Below, piece after piece: positions 36,791 through 45,396 of a stretch of 64,000 bases of DNA. The stretch comes from Shewanella insulae. Lineage in GTDB: Bacteria; Pseudomonadota; Gammaproteobacteria; Enterobacterales; Shewanellaceae. Every line of letters begins with the position of its first letter. The first letter of the stretch is position 1. Made by a program: the position numbers and the translations under genes. The stretch is taken from positions 310,001 through 374,000 of the forward strand of contig NZ_WRPA01000001.1 in the NCBI RefSeq assembly GCF_009831655.1. The letters run 5' to 3'. The notes below the pieces were generated by a model that saw only the letters and a program-made list of their open reading frames with translations, searched no databases and was not told where the DNA came from.

Positions 36791-37750
36791 TTGAAACGAG
36801 AAGAGACAGTTTATATGCCGTATGATGCGCCCAATCTACACCCAGATCTGCTTCAATGTCTGGCCAGCGATAGCTACCTGTTACAGCTCACCCTAGATAC
36901 CTTGCCTGTACCCATCTTCTATAAGGATAAGGAAGGCGTGTACCTGGGCTGTAACAAAGCCTTTGAATCTTTCATCAAACTCACGCGGGAAGAACTGATA
37001 GGTAAAAGTGTCTATGAGATCTTCGATGAAGAGCTAGCCGAGGTCTACCAACGTGCCGATCAGGCGCTTTTCGACAATCCAGGTGTACAGATCTACGAAA
37101 AGCAAATAAAAACCCGTGAAGGCGATTCTGTCTTTGTACGTTTTCATAAGACTAGCTTTAACGACAACCAAGGGCGAGTTGCCGGCTTGATAGGTGTCAT
37201 TTTCGATATTACAGAGCTAAAGGCAATGGAAGAGCAGCTTACGCACCATGCCATCTATGACGATCTGACCCAGTTCTACAACCGCCGTGAAGGCATAGTC
37301 ATAGGCGAGCGTCTGCATCATGCCTGTTGCCAGCAACAGGGTGAATTGGGCGTGATTCTTATCGATGTCGATTACTTCAAATTGATCAACGATACCTATG
37401 GTCATATGACCGGCGATGATGCACTGCGTCATATCGCCGCCATTTTGAAGCAGGCACAAGATCAAGAAGATATCGTTATGCGCTGGGGAGGCGAAGAGTT
37501 TGTCGTACTCGTCAGTCGACCCTTTGGCACAGCACAAGATTTTGATAATTACCTATATGAGCACGCACAAACTTATTGTGAGGCCATAAGACAACACCGT
37601 TTTCAGGCGGGCGATGACGCGCTGCAGATCACTTTTAGCTGTGGCCTAAGCGCGTTCGAGCCGAGTAAGAGTCTGACCCAGATGCTACACGATGCCGACG
37701 CTGCGCTATACAGGGCAAAGGATGCAGGTCGCGACAACGTCAGCTGGTAA
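36791..37750 (+). CDS. PAS-GGDEF diguanylate cyclase
   Basis: This is a diguanylate cyclase (c-di-GMP synthesis), 319 aa. An N-terminal PAS domain (about 28-140, LDTLPVPIFYKDKEGVYLGCN ... FDITELK) is followed by the GGDEF domain beginning YDDLTQFYNRREG, with the active loop GGEEF at 233-237. No RxxD inhibitory site is visible upstream of the loop. There is no membrane segment, so it is a cytoplasmic sensor. The TTG at 36791 is the longest start; an ATG at 36815 (MPYDAPNLHP) is equally possible. An HD-GYP protein that would degrade c-di-GMP lies 3 kb downstream. Confidence 0.9.
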   Translation: MKREETVYMPYDAPNLHPDLLQCLASDSYLLQLTLDTLPVPIFYKDKEGVYLGCNKAFESFIKLTREELIGKSVYEIFDEELAEVYQRADQALFDNPGVQIYEKQIKTREGDSVFVRFHKTSFNDNQGRVAGLIGVIFDITELKAMEEQLTHHAIYDDLTQFYNRREGIVIGERLHHACCQQQGELGVILIDVDYFKLINDTYGHMTGDDALRHIAAILKQAQDQEDIVMRWGGEEFVVLVSRPFGTAQDFDNYLYEHAQTYCEAIRQHRFQAGDDALQITFSCGLSAFEPSKSLTQMLHDADAALYRAKDAGRDNVSW

Positions 37751-37769
37751 TGGCGTGTCTTCATACATC

Positions 37770-38040
37770 TTATTTAACATAATATACATTGTGCGCAGTT
37801 TTGGGTGTGGGGATAGAATGAGGCGTAAAGCGGTTAGAAAGTGAATTGTGAGGTTTATCTAATAATGCAATTACCTTTTCATGGTCATTATTATTCATTT
37901 CAAGTGCAACCTGTAGAATTACCTTTGCTTCACTTTTAAACACTTCAGGCTTTACAGGTACTCTTGGTGGCGTATGTGAGATTTTTACCGATTCACGTAG
38001 TTCTTTTGTACTTGGTGAATAACTCGGTAAGTTTAGACAT
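37770..38040 (-). pseudogene. small ORF with a one-base frameshift after the start codon
   Basis: Reading leftward, AAAGGGA sits 6 nt before an ATG at 38040, but that frame ends after 15 codons. Shifting by one base just after codon 2 opens a frame of about 88 codons (LPSYSPSTKELRESVKIS ... VILQVALEMNNNDHEKVIAL) to a TAA at 37770-37772. Losing one T would give a continuous protein of 89 residues. It is either a recent pseudogene or a sequencing error; codon use in the open frame looks protein-like. No family is recognised. It lies at the edge of the AT-rich island. Confidence 0.5.
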
Positions 38041-39135
38041 GTAAAATCCCTTTAAAAAGCCAGTTAAATAACATACCAAATTGCAGAATTCGCACAATAC
38101 AAGTTCAGGGACATTTTTACGACCGATTTATAAAAAGCTTTCTCTTTCGGATCTCTCCTACACAACGAACCTTTACACAACGAACTTTAATCTACAGTTA
38201 GGTATTTGCTTAAAAGCATCTTTCAGCCATGAATGGCTCAATCATTAGGCGTCGCTACGTAAAATCTGACGGGTAATCCCCTTGATAAAGTTATTTCATG
38301 CACGTAGCGACGCGTGCAAATTGTGTTGGATTTTCCCCTGGTTTACGGTTCGTTAAGAAACGACAGAAAATCGAATTCGCGCCATCAATTAGCAAGCATT
38401 AGGATAGCCAAGCACTAATGATAATGAATAGCTTATCTGCTGCAATAATCAGCCTTAGCAATAGCAAACCGATTTGCTTAAAGTGGCTTGGTGTTAACGC
38501 TCAGACGCCTATTTAAAAATAAACCAGGCTTTACGATTACATTCTTCCTGGTGCATTACTTTGAGTACATTACTTTGAGTGCTTTGGATTGATGCATTTC
38601 ATCGAATGCTTTCAATGAACGAGTAATTCAAACCTTAACGTATGACTAACTTAATTACAGTTTAGAGTGAGACAATCGCTACACCCGCGATACGCTTAGC
38701 AACCAATAAAATACTAGCTATGTGCTCAGATACAGACGTTCAAAAATAACCTAAGTGCACTAGCGGTTTTGATGTTCAGAATTGACATATTGAGTGAGCG
38801 CTGCAAATCAGAGAAACAGCTCAATCGAACTTTTAGTCAGATGCCGATAATGATACTTATCGGCATTAAGGTATATGAGAAACGCAGTTTATTCCTAAAC
38901 GAATAAAATTCAATCACCCGGTCATCATAATATTTATAGGTTCGCAGACACCTTTAGTTAATGCTTAACTAAAGCGTCATCTGAGTGACATTGAATCGCA
39001 AAACAGCTTGTTTAAACTGACATCGTCAACTCAAATTAGAGCCCTGTCTATTAAGTCTTTTCTTGTTGAGATACTTAAGCGATGCGACCGCTTTAGGCTC
39101 CCTACCCGTGTCTGCCCGGACACGGGCTTTTTTGC
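38041..39135. other. hairpin-rich AT-rich non-coding region next to an integrase
   Basis: About 1.1 kb without a supportable gene. It contains many perfect inverted repeats: AGCCAT/ATGGCT (38225-38238), a 12-bp pair GCGTCGCTACGT/ACGTAGCGACGC (38249-38260 and 38302-38313), TCGTT/AACGA (38350-38363), AGCAAA/TTTGCT with a CCGA loop (38463-38478), GCATT/AATGC (38594-38609), a 10-bp pair at 38841-38866 and a 10-bp pair at 38952-38974. It ends in an intrinsic terminator oriented for plus-strand transcription. Short tandem repeats lie at 38160-38186 and 38554-38581. A structured RNA or a recombination region are both possible. Confidence 0.55.
39105..39132 (+). terminator. plus-strand intrinsic terminator at the end of the non-coding region
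   Basis: CCCGTGTC (39105-39112) pairs with GACACGGG (39119-39126), followed by CTTTTTT. The T-tract is on the plus strand only, so it ends a transcript coming from the non-coding region rather than the leftward integrase gene. Confidence 0.85.
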
Positions 39136-40407
39136 TCATTCAATGCCGGCTAATCTGTCCATAGGCTTATTGGCCGCACTCTGATGCCTTTCAGCCTGAG
39201 ACGTGTGCAAATACTGAGATGTGGTATCTATGCTGTCATGCCCTGCGTCTGCCTGAACATGGGATAAAGGCCTACCATTTAGATTGATGTCATGGGTGAT
39301 TCCGGTATGGCGGATATTATGCACAGTCAACTGGCGCATCACCTCGGCATCTTCTGTTAGCCCGTCTTTTTCGGCGATATCGGCTGCAAGATTGATTATA
39401 ACTTGCACCGATTCTCTCACCTGGCGTATGCCCAAATTTGCATCGATCAAACCTGCATCACGCCCTCGCCCAGCCGCCCTGTGACGCACAAAAATCGGCG
39501 TCTGTTCCTGATAGCCGGGTAAAGGTGTCAGGCCCAAATGTTCCCGGTACTGTTTGAGTGCCGCTATTAATGCATTGGACAAGGGGATTTGGCGCTGCTT
39601 GCCCCCTTTACTCTTGGGAATATGAAAACGCCAGATCCCAGTCTGCTTATCCTGCTTAAATTGCCCCATGATGGGGCTATAACCGGTTCGCGCACTCACA
39701 TCCGACACCCGCAGGTAGCAACCATAAATTAACTTAATCAGAAACTGGCTGCGTTGATGAGTTTCGGGCTCACTGATTGCAAGTTGTTCGACCGTTGATA
39801 TCACATAGGACCATTGCAATTCAGTAAAAGCGAGACCACTGCCCTCCTCTTCGCACATGTCAAACTTTCGTTTGTGGGAAAATTTAGAGTGGTTCATCCA
39901 GGCCTGGGCCGGATTGCGCTCACAGTAGTCTTCCGCCATCAAGAAGCCATAGAAGGATGAAAGTATTGCCATCTTAGTTTTTAAGGCATTATCGCTTAAC
40001 TTATATTGTTCACCTCTTTTTCCAACAAAGGGGCGCCACAAGGGATTGGGGATCCTTTGCTGACTCCCCTTATCCAACTTGAATTGAGCGACATTAAACT
40101 CACCTATCAAGGCCTTCGGTGGTGACTGACAATAGGCCACAAATCTATCCATGTCACGTCTAGTGATCTGACTGGGTGATGACTCGGCGACATCGAAGCA
40201 CCAATGCAGAAAACAGGTTATCTCACTTCGAAAACTCTTATAGCTGTTCTCATTATCTCGCTGGGCAAACAATAGATCGCTGACCAGTTCATAGACATAA
40301 CCCGCATCTTCGACCCGGTTCATGGCGATTGCCGTAATGTGCTGATTAATGATGGGGTTACCGGCTTCGATATAATCGATCGCTTCAAATAAGGGTAAGG
40401 CGTGCAA
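39136..40407 (-). CDS. tyrosine-type site-specific recombinase/integrase
   Basis: This is a tyrosine recombinase of 423 aa. The catalytic residues are visible: Arg-I in IYGCYLRVSDVSA, H363-x-x-R366 (HNIRHTGITHD), H390 (AGHDSIDTTSQ) and nucleophile Y399 (QYLHTSQAE). The N-terminal part (about 40-180) resembles a SAM-like core-binding domain. There is no excisionase or other mobile-element gene next to it, and no tRNA. It borders 1 kb of hairpin-rich DNA. It is not an integron IntI: the intI-specific insertion is absent. It is probably the remnant or driver of the island at about 37.8-40.6 kb. Confidence 0.92.
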   Translation of the reverse strand: MHALPLFEAIDYIEAGNPIINQHITAIAMNRVEDAGYVYELVSDLLFAQRDNENSYKSFRSEITCFLHWCFDVAESSPSQITRRDMDRFVAYCQSPPKALIGEFNVAQFKLDKGSQQRIPNPLWRPFVGKRGEQYKLSDNALKTKMAILSSFYGFLMAEDYCERNPAQAWMNHSKFSHKRKFDMCEEEGSGLAFTELQWSYVISTVEQLAISEPETHQRSQFLIKLIYGCYLRVSDVSARTGYSPIMGQFKQDKQTGIWRFHIPKSKGGKQRQIPLSNALIAALKQYREHLGLTPLPGYQEQTPIFVRHRAAGRGRDAGLIDANLGIRQVRESVQVIINLAADIAEKDGLTEDAEVMRQLTVHNIRHTGITHDINLNGRPLSHVQADAGHDSIDTTSQYLHTSQAERHQSAANKPMDRLAGIE

Positions 40408-40734
40408 GTATCGACTCCATTAGCATGATGACACTTAGACTTTGTATCGAGCCACTATAACAAGAATTTTATTAAAATAACCAATAAAATTAGCTGCTTA
40501 ATTGTTTTGTTAGACATTCTACTTAAATCAATCTTCCAGTGGCTGCCAAAGAAGAGTTTTTGCCGATCACCGCGAGACGTCAATTACAGCCTAGATTGCC
40601 ATACCCAAATCAGACTAACTGCTTAAATTATTCTGAATTTTAATTGGCACAGCCTTTAAATTCTCCAGCCAAAATTGGCGTCAGTAACTACACTAGTTAT
40701 TAGAGTCAATTTAGTTAACCTAAGAGGGGTACGG
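40408..40734. other. intergenic region between integrase and HD-GYP gene
   Basis: These 327 nt are AT-rich with no supportable gene. The inverted repeat ATTTTATT (40466-40473) / AATAAAAT (40483-40490) lies 59 nt upstream of the integrase start and may be its operator. GAGGGG before 40735 is the ribosome-binding site of the next gene. Confidence 0.45.
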
Positions 40735-42306
40735 ATGCTGATTGATATGGCGAAGAAGAGTCCACTGTTCTCAGGTAAAAAGAAAACAGCCGAAACAGAA
40801 ACCGGACCGGCCTGGCGCATACTGATTGTTGATGATGAACCCGATGTACACACAGTGACAAAGCTCGCGCTGTCACGGTTTAAGTTGGACAACCGTGGTA
40901 TCGAGTTTATTAACGCCTATAGTGGCGAGGAAGCGAAACGTGTACTGCAACAAGAAAAAGATGTTGCCATGGCCTTTATCGATGTGGTCATGGAGAGCGA
41001 TCATGCCGGCCTCGAGCTGGTAAGATGGATTCGAGAAGAACATAAAAACCGTAGTATCCGGTTGATCTTACGTACAGGCCAACCTGGCCAGGCGCCAGAG
41101 GAAGACGTGATCGTCAATTATGACATCAATGACTATAAGGCGAAGGCCGAGCTGGATTCGAGAAAACTGATCACCAGTGTCTACTCTGCGCTTCGAAGCT
41201 ACCGCGATATCATGGAGATCGAAGCGGCCAAACAAACACAAATTCGCTATCGAGAAGGACTCGAGCGTGTGGTGAAGGCCACCTCCGGTCTGTTCGAATT
41301 GCGAACCTTACATCACTTTGCCGATGGCCTGCTAACTCAGGTGGCCAACCTGCTGAATCTCAACAACGAGACCTTGCTATTAACCTGCAATGCCATCGAC
41401 GCAATGAGCAAAGAGTTAAGTACAGACAAACTCCACATCTTGGCTGGTACCGGCCAATTTGCCAGTCACCATGAAAAAGCCATACCCGAATCTATAGAGA
41501 AATTACTCAAACGTGCGTTGGAGGAAAAGACCTGTCTGTATGAGGACAACTTGTTCGTCGGCTACTTCCCCGCCAAGAGTGGTTGGATCAACCTCCTCTA
41601 CATGGACAACATACACGCCATTGGTGATCTGGATAAGAAACTCATCGACATTTTTGCAATCAATGTCGGCGTGGCGTTTGAAAATCTACTGCTTAATAAA
41701 GAGCTCGAAGACACTCAATCAGAGCTCATCTTCCGTCTCGGTGATGTGGTGGAGAGCCGGTCGAAAGAAGCCGCAAACCATGTTAAACGCATGGCCGAGT
41801 ACTGTTATATATTGGCCAAATTAGCTGGCTTGGACGATCAACAGGCCGATCTTATCAAGCATGCCTCACCCATGCATGATATAGGTAAGATAGCCACGCC
41901 CGACTCAGTATTGTTAAAGCCCGGCAAATTGACGGAAGAAGAGTGGCAGATCATGCGCCAGCACCCAGCCATCGGCCATCAGATATTGGGAAATTCCGAG
42001 CGCCCCATTCTCAACGCTGCCGCCATCATAGCCATGCAACATCATGAGAAATATGACGGTAGTGGCTACCCTGACGGGTTAAAAGGTGAAGATATTCATA
42101 TCTTTGCACGTATTGTGGCTATAGCAGACGTGTTCGATGCGCTATCTCACGAGCGGTGTTATAAGCCGGCCTGGCCATTAGATGAAGTGATTGCCGAGAT
42201 AGAGAAAGGCTCAGGTTCTCACTTCGACCCTGCCCTCACCACGCTCTTTATCGACAACATAGATAAATTTAACAAGGTGAGACTCGCCCTAAGCGATACT
42301 AATTAA
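40735..42306 (+). CDS. response regulator with DUF3369 and HD-GYP domains
   Basis: This is a c-di-GMP phosphodiesterase-type regulator. The ATG at 40735 has GAGGGG upstream; a TTG at 40675 would only add 20 residues. From 40735 the protein is 523 aa. It has a receiver domain (ILIVDDEPDVHTV; phospho-acceptor in AFIDVVME), a central DUF3369 sensor domain (about 170-320) and a C-terminal HD-GYP domain with H381-D382 (HDIGK) and G444-Y445-P446 (HHEKYDGSGYPDGL). The complete motifs predict active c-di-GMP hydrolysis. No kinase is adjacent, so its partner is unknown. Confidence 0.93.
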   Translation: MLIDMAKKSPLFSGKKKTAETETGPAWRILIVDDEPDVHTVTKLALSRFKLDNRGIEFINAYSGEEAKRVLQQEKDVAMAFIDVVMESDHAGLELVRWIREEHKNRSIRLILRTGQPGQAPEEDVIVNYDINDYKAKAELDSRKLITSVYSALRSYRDIMEIEAAKQTQIRYREGLERVVKATSGLFELRTLHHFADGLLTQVANLLNLNNETLLLTCNAIDAMSKELSTDKLHILAGTGQFASHHEKAIPESIEKLLKRALEEKTCLYEDNLFVGYFPAKSGWINLLYMDNIHAIGDLDKKLIDIFAINVGVAFENLLLNKELEDTQSELIFRLGDVVESRSKEAANHVKRMAEYCYILAKLAGLDDQQADLIKHASPMHDIGKIATPDSVLLKPGKLTEEEWQIMRQHPAIGHQILGNSERPILNAAAIIAMQHHEKYDGSGYPDGLKGEDIHIFARIVAIADVFDALSHERCYKPAWPLDEVIAEIEKGSGSHFDPALTTLFIDNIDKFNKVRLALSDTN

Positions 42307-42384
42307 CACCGCCTTTGCTGACGCCAAACTCGGGCTGGCTTAGGCGCTGTTTTTGGGCAGGAAAATATATGGTATTAACTCAAA

Positions 42385-42415
42385 CAATGGCTAAGAGAGC
42401 ACATATTAGCCATTG
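42385..42415 (-). terminator. hairpin at the 3' end of the lipoprotein gene
   Basis: CAATGGCTAA (42385-42394) and TTAGCCATTG (42406-42415) are perfect 10-bp arms. In the leftward direction TTTGAGTT follows. The right arm contains the lipoprotein stop codon (42406-42408). Confidence 0.5.
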
Positions 42416-42903
42416 CTTGGCTGACTATCGGCTAAAAAATCGTACATCACAACGCTATTTTCGCCATTTAAGTCAAAGCTTGCGATAAGACGCCACACCA
42501 TATAATTACTGCTGCAAGAGCCGTATATTAGCGTTCCTTGATAGGTGTTTTTGCTGGTTTCGTCAAGAAAAAGTGGGATAACCCCCATAAACATGTCTCT
42601 TCCCTCAACCCTAACCGCTAGATTAGTCAGTGGCTCAGTGCTGGTTAGGGTCACGCTTAACGGTTTCTCACTCGGGGTATTTTCCGGCGAGATCCTAAGA
42701 GAAATAACTGTGTTACCTACCTGTTTTTTGCAAGCCGTATGATGAAAATCGCACAGACTTTGGTCGATTTCAAACGCACCTTCCGCAGCTGTTTCTAGCC
42801 CAGTGTCTGGCGTGTCTGAAGCAGGCTCACAGCCCGACATCAGTAGTGTTGAAAATAGGACCGAGATGAAGGAAATCACGGCGAGTTTCCGTTTTAGCAG
42901 CAC
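42406..42903 (-). CDS. hypothetical lipoprotein upstream of the cbb3 operon
   Basis: This is a 165-residue lipoprotein with lipobox LLMSGC (C25). The mature part has an acidic spacer and then a beta-rich domain (VISLRISPENTPSEKPLSVT and a conserved YGSCSSNYMVW). The copper-binding FixH/YtkA domain has a similar beta-sandwich pattern, but I cannot establish homology. It is divergent from ccoN, and an FNR box sits 48 nt upstream of its start, so it may be made under the same low-oxygen conditions. The four cysteines of the mature part (CDFHHTACKK and the C in YGSC) could bind metal. Function unknown. Confidence 0.75.
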   Translation of the reverse strand: MLLKRKLAVISFISVLFSTLLMSGCEPASDTPDTGLETAAEGAFEIDQSLCDFHHTACKKQVGNTVISLRISPENTPSEKPLSVTLTSTEPLTNLAVRVEGRDMFMGVIPLFLDETSKNTYQGTLIYGSCSSNYMVWRLIASFDLNGENSVVMYDFLADSQPSNG

Positions 42904-42950
42904 AATTATTAACCTTTTGAATCATAGTGTTTACATTCTATCCAGGTAGT

Positions 42951-42964
42951 TTGATCTGGATCAA
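42951..42964. promoter_or_regulatory. perfect FNR/EtrA box
   Basis: TTGAT CTGG ATCAA matches the FNR consensus exactly. It lies between the divergent lipoprotein gene and ccoN. A -10-like TATCTT at 42986-42991 is placed about right for class II activation toward ccoN. EtrA is encoded in this same cluster. Confidence 0.8.
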
Positions 42965-42993
42965 TATCGCAGGCCGCATAATTCCTATCTTTT

Positions 42994-43007
42994 TTGATAT
43001 TGCTCAA
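42994..43007. promoter_or_regulatory. second FNR-like box
   Basis: TTGAT ATTG CTCAA differs from the FNR consensus at one position. It lies 161 nt upstream of ccoN and 30 nt from the first box. Confidence 0.5.
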
Positions 43008-43167
43008 GTATCATTGCGTTACTCGGCATTAATTTGCGTTAATGTTGCGTGACACATTGACACAATCTTGTTTGTTTCGTAGGGAAACAGGCCTTTGATG
43101 TCATTTTACCGGGTAAAGTGCCACTTTACTCAAACAATAAGTATAAGTAATAAGCAGTGGAAGCAAT

Positions 43168-44595
43168 ATGATGAACCATTCCCAGCCTCAAGGCGCTGAT
43201 TACAATTACACTGTTGTCCGCCAATTTGCCCTAACCACAGTTCTGTGGGGCATTATCGGTATGACAGTAGGTGTATTGATCGCGGCCCAGTTAATCTGGC
43301 CACAACTCAACTTCGAAACTCCATGGCTAACGTACAGTCGTCTAAGACCACTGCACACCAACGCCGTGATTTTCGCGTTTGGTACTTCAGCGTTATTTGC
43401 AACATCCTATTATATCGTCCAGCGTACCTGCCAAACCCGCCTATTTGCACCTAAACTAGCTGCATTTACCTTCTGGGGATGGCAAGCCATTATTCTTTCA
43501 GCCGTTATTACTCTACCGCTCGGTCTTACCAGCAGTAAAGAATACGCTGAGCTTGAATGGCCTATCGATATCGCTATTACCATAGTGTGGGTAGCCTATG
43601 CCGTTGTGTTCTTTGGCACAATTGTGAAACGAACCACGTCACACATCTATGTGGCAAACTGGTTCTTCGGCGCCTTCATCATCACGGTTGCAGTACTGCA
43701 TATCGTGAACTCTATGGCAGTACCTGTCAGCCTGTTCAAGTCATACTCATTATACTCTGGCGCCGTCGATGCCATGGTGCAATGGTGGTATGGCCACAAC
43801 GCCGTTGGCTTCCTACTGACCGCAGGTTTCCTGGGTATGATGTACTACTTCGTACCTAAGCAAGCGGGTCGTCCTGTTTATTCTTACCGTCTGTCTATCG
43901 TTCACTTCTGGGCGTTGATTGCACTGTACATCTGGGCGGGTCCACACCACCTGCACTACACAGCGCTTCCAGACTGGACGCAGTCACTGGGTATGGTGAT
44001 GTCTCTGATCCTGTTCGCACCTTCTTGGGGCGGTATGATCAACGGTATTATGACCCTGTCTGGCGCTTGGCATAAGCTAAGAACCGACCCTGTTCTGCGT
44101 TTCCTGATCGTTTCTCTGTCTTTCTATGGTATGTCGACCTTCGAAGGTCCTATGATGGCCATCAAGACAGTTAACGCACTTTCTCACTACACCGACTGGA
44201 CCGTAGGTCACGTTCACTCAGGCGCGCTAGGCTGGGTGGCTATGGTATCTATCGGTTCGCTTTACCACCTGATCCCTGCAATCTACGGTCACGGTCGTAT
44301 GTACAGCACACAACTGATTAACGTTCACTTCTGGTTAGCGACTATCGGTACAGTACTTTACATCGTTTCAATGTGGATCTCGGGTGTTATGCAAGGTCTG
44401 ATGTGGCGTGCAGTTAACTCTGACGGCACCCTTACCTACAGCTTCGTTGAAGGTTTGGAAGCATCATACCCATTCTACTTTGTTCGCTTCTTAGGTGGCC
44501 TGTTCTTTGTCACTGGTATGCTGCTAATGGCATACAACGTGGTTAAGACAGTAAAAGCGCCAAAAGAATCTTTGCCAGCGCTGGCTGAAGCATAA
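43168..44595 (+). CDS. ccoN: cytochrome c oxidase cbb3 subunit I
   Basis: CcoN is the catalytic subunit of the high-affinity proton-pumping cbb3 oxidase, with about 12 transmembrane helices and hemes b and b3 plus CuB. The 475-residue protein contains [13 protein letters not shown], the CuB region [18 protein letters not shown], the [15 protein letters not shown] histidines and [15 protein letters not shown] near the heme ligands. The TAAGCAGTGGAAGCAAT leader gives a moderate ribosome-binding site. It is first in the ccoNOQP operon and preceded by two FNR-type boxes. Confidence 0.98.
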   Translation: MMNHSQPQGADYNYTVVRQFALTTVLWGIIGMTVGVLIAAQLIWPQLNFETPWLTYSRLRPLHTNAVIFAFGTSALFATSYYIVQRTCQTRLFAPKLAAFTFWGWQAIILSAVITLPLGLTSSKEYAELEWPIDIAITIVWVAYAVVFFGTIVKRTTSHIYVANWFFGAFIITVAVLHIVNSMAVPVSLFKSYSLYSGAVDAMVQWWYGHNAVGFLLTAGFLGMMYYFVPKQAGRPVYSYRLSIVHFWALIALYIWAGPHHLHYTALPDWTQSLGMVMSLILFAPSWGGMINGIMTLSGAWHKLRTDPVLRFLIVSLSFYGMSTFEGPMMAIKTVNALSHYTDWTVGHVHSGALGWVAMVSIGSLYHLIPAIYGHGRMYSTQLINVHFWLATIGTVLYIVSMWISGVMQGLMWRAVNSDGTLTYSFVEGLEASYPFYFVRFLGGLFFVTGMLLMAYNVVKTVKAPKESLPALAEA

Positions 44596-44607
44596 GGAGT
44601 AGATTTG

Positions 44608-45213
44608 ATGAAATTTAATCATGAGATAGTCGAGAAAAACATCGGTCTGCTGGGTATCTTTACCGTTATTGCTATCAGTATTGGTGGCCTGGTACAGATC
44701 ACTCCCCTGCTTTTCCAAAAAGACACTACTGAGCCAGTAAACGGACTGCGTCCATACTCAGCGCTTGAGTTAGAAGGTCGTGACATCTACATCCGTGAAG
44801 GTTGTGTAGGCTGTCACAGCCAGATGATTCGTCCGCTACGTGCTGAAACTGAGCGTTACGGTCACTACTCTGTTGCCGGTGAGTCAGTTTGGGATCACCC
44901 ATTCCTGTGGGGTTCTAAGCGTACTGGTCCAGACCTGGCCCGTGTTGGCGGTCGTTACAGCGACAAGTGGCATGAAGTTCATCTACTTGATCCTCGCGCA
45001 GTAGTACCACAATCAAACATGCCTGCCTTCCCATGGTTGGCCGAGAACGTCCTAGATGGCGAGCTAACGGCTAAGAAGATGGAAGTGTTCCGTGGTTTCG
45101 GTGTGCCTTACTCTCAAGAAGATATCGACAACGCTAAGAAAGCCGTTGAAGGTAAGACTGAGATGCAGGCACTGATTGCTTACCTGCAGTCGCTAGGTCA
45201 CGCACTGAAATAA
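44608..45213 (+). CDS. ccoO: cytochrome c oxidase cbb3 subunit II
   Basis: CcoO is the membrane-anchored mono-heme cytochrome c of the cbb3 oxidase. I use the ATG at 44608, 8 nt after AAGGAG, rather than the TTG at 44605. One N-terminal membrane helix (about 10-32) precedes a periplasmic domain with heme motif C66-V-G-C69-H70 ([13 protein letters not shown]). NMPAFPWL carries the methionine ligand. The length of 201 aa is standard. It lies between ccoN and ccoQ. Confidence 0.97.
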   Translation: MKFNHEIVEKNIGLLGIFTVIAISIGGLVQITPLLFQKDTTEPVNGLRPYSALELEGRDIYIREGCVGCHSQMIRPLRAETERYGHYSVAGESVWDHPFLWGSKRTGPDLARVGGRYSDKWHEVHLLDPRAVVPQSNMPAFPWLAENVLDGELTAKKMEVFRGFGVPYSQEDIDNAKKAVEGKTEMQALIAYLQSLGHALK

Positions 45214-45228
45214 ATTGGAGGCATAAAT

Positions 45229-45396
45229 ATGGATTACGGCACAGTACAAGGGATTATTACCATTGTTGTTATGGTGACGTTTGTCGGTATTTTTGCATGG
45301 GCTTATAGCGGTCGCCGTAAAGCGCAATTCGACGAGGCCGCTAACCTTGTTTTCTCAGACGATGAGAAAAACAAGGACTCAGGAGAACATAAGTGA
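45229..45396 (+). CDS. ccoQ: cbb3 oxidase subunit CcoQ
   Basis: CcoQ is a small single-helix protein (55 aa): MDYGTVQGIITIVVMVTFV, then GIFAWAYSGRRKAQFDEAAN and an acidic tail ending KDSGEHK. It stabilises the assembled cbb3 complex. It has TTGGAGG 7 nt before the ATG at 45229. Its stop TGA (45394-45396) overlaps the ccoP start, so translation is coupled. Confidence 0.93.
   Translation: MDYGTVQGIITIVVMVTFVGIFAWAYSGRRKAQFDEAANLVFSDDEKNKDSGEHK

Noticed and set aside
38041..39135. Integron attC array or CRISPR array
   Set aside because: The inverted repeats are all different, no regular spacer/repeat periodicity is seen, no GTTRRRY/RYYYAAC pair frames cassettes, and the recombinase lacks the IntI insertion.
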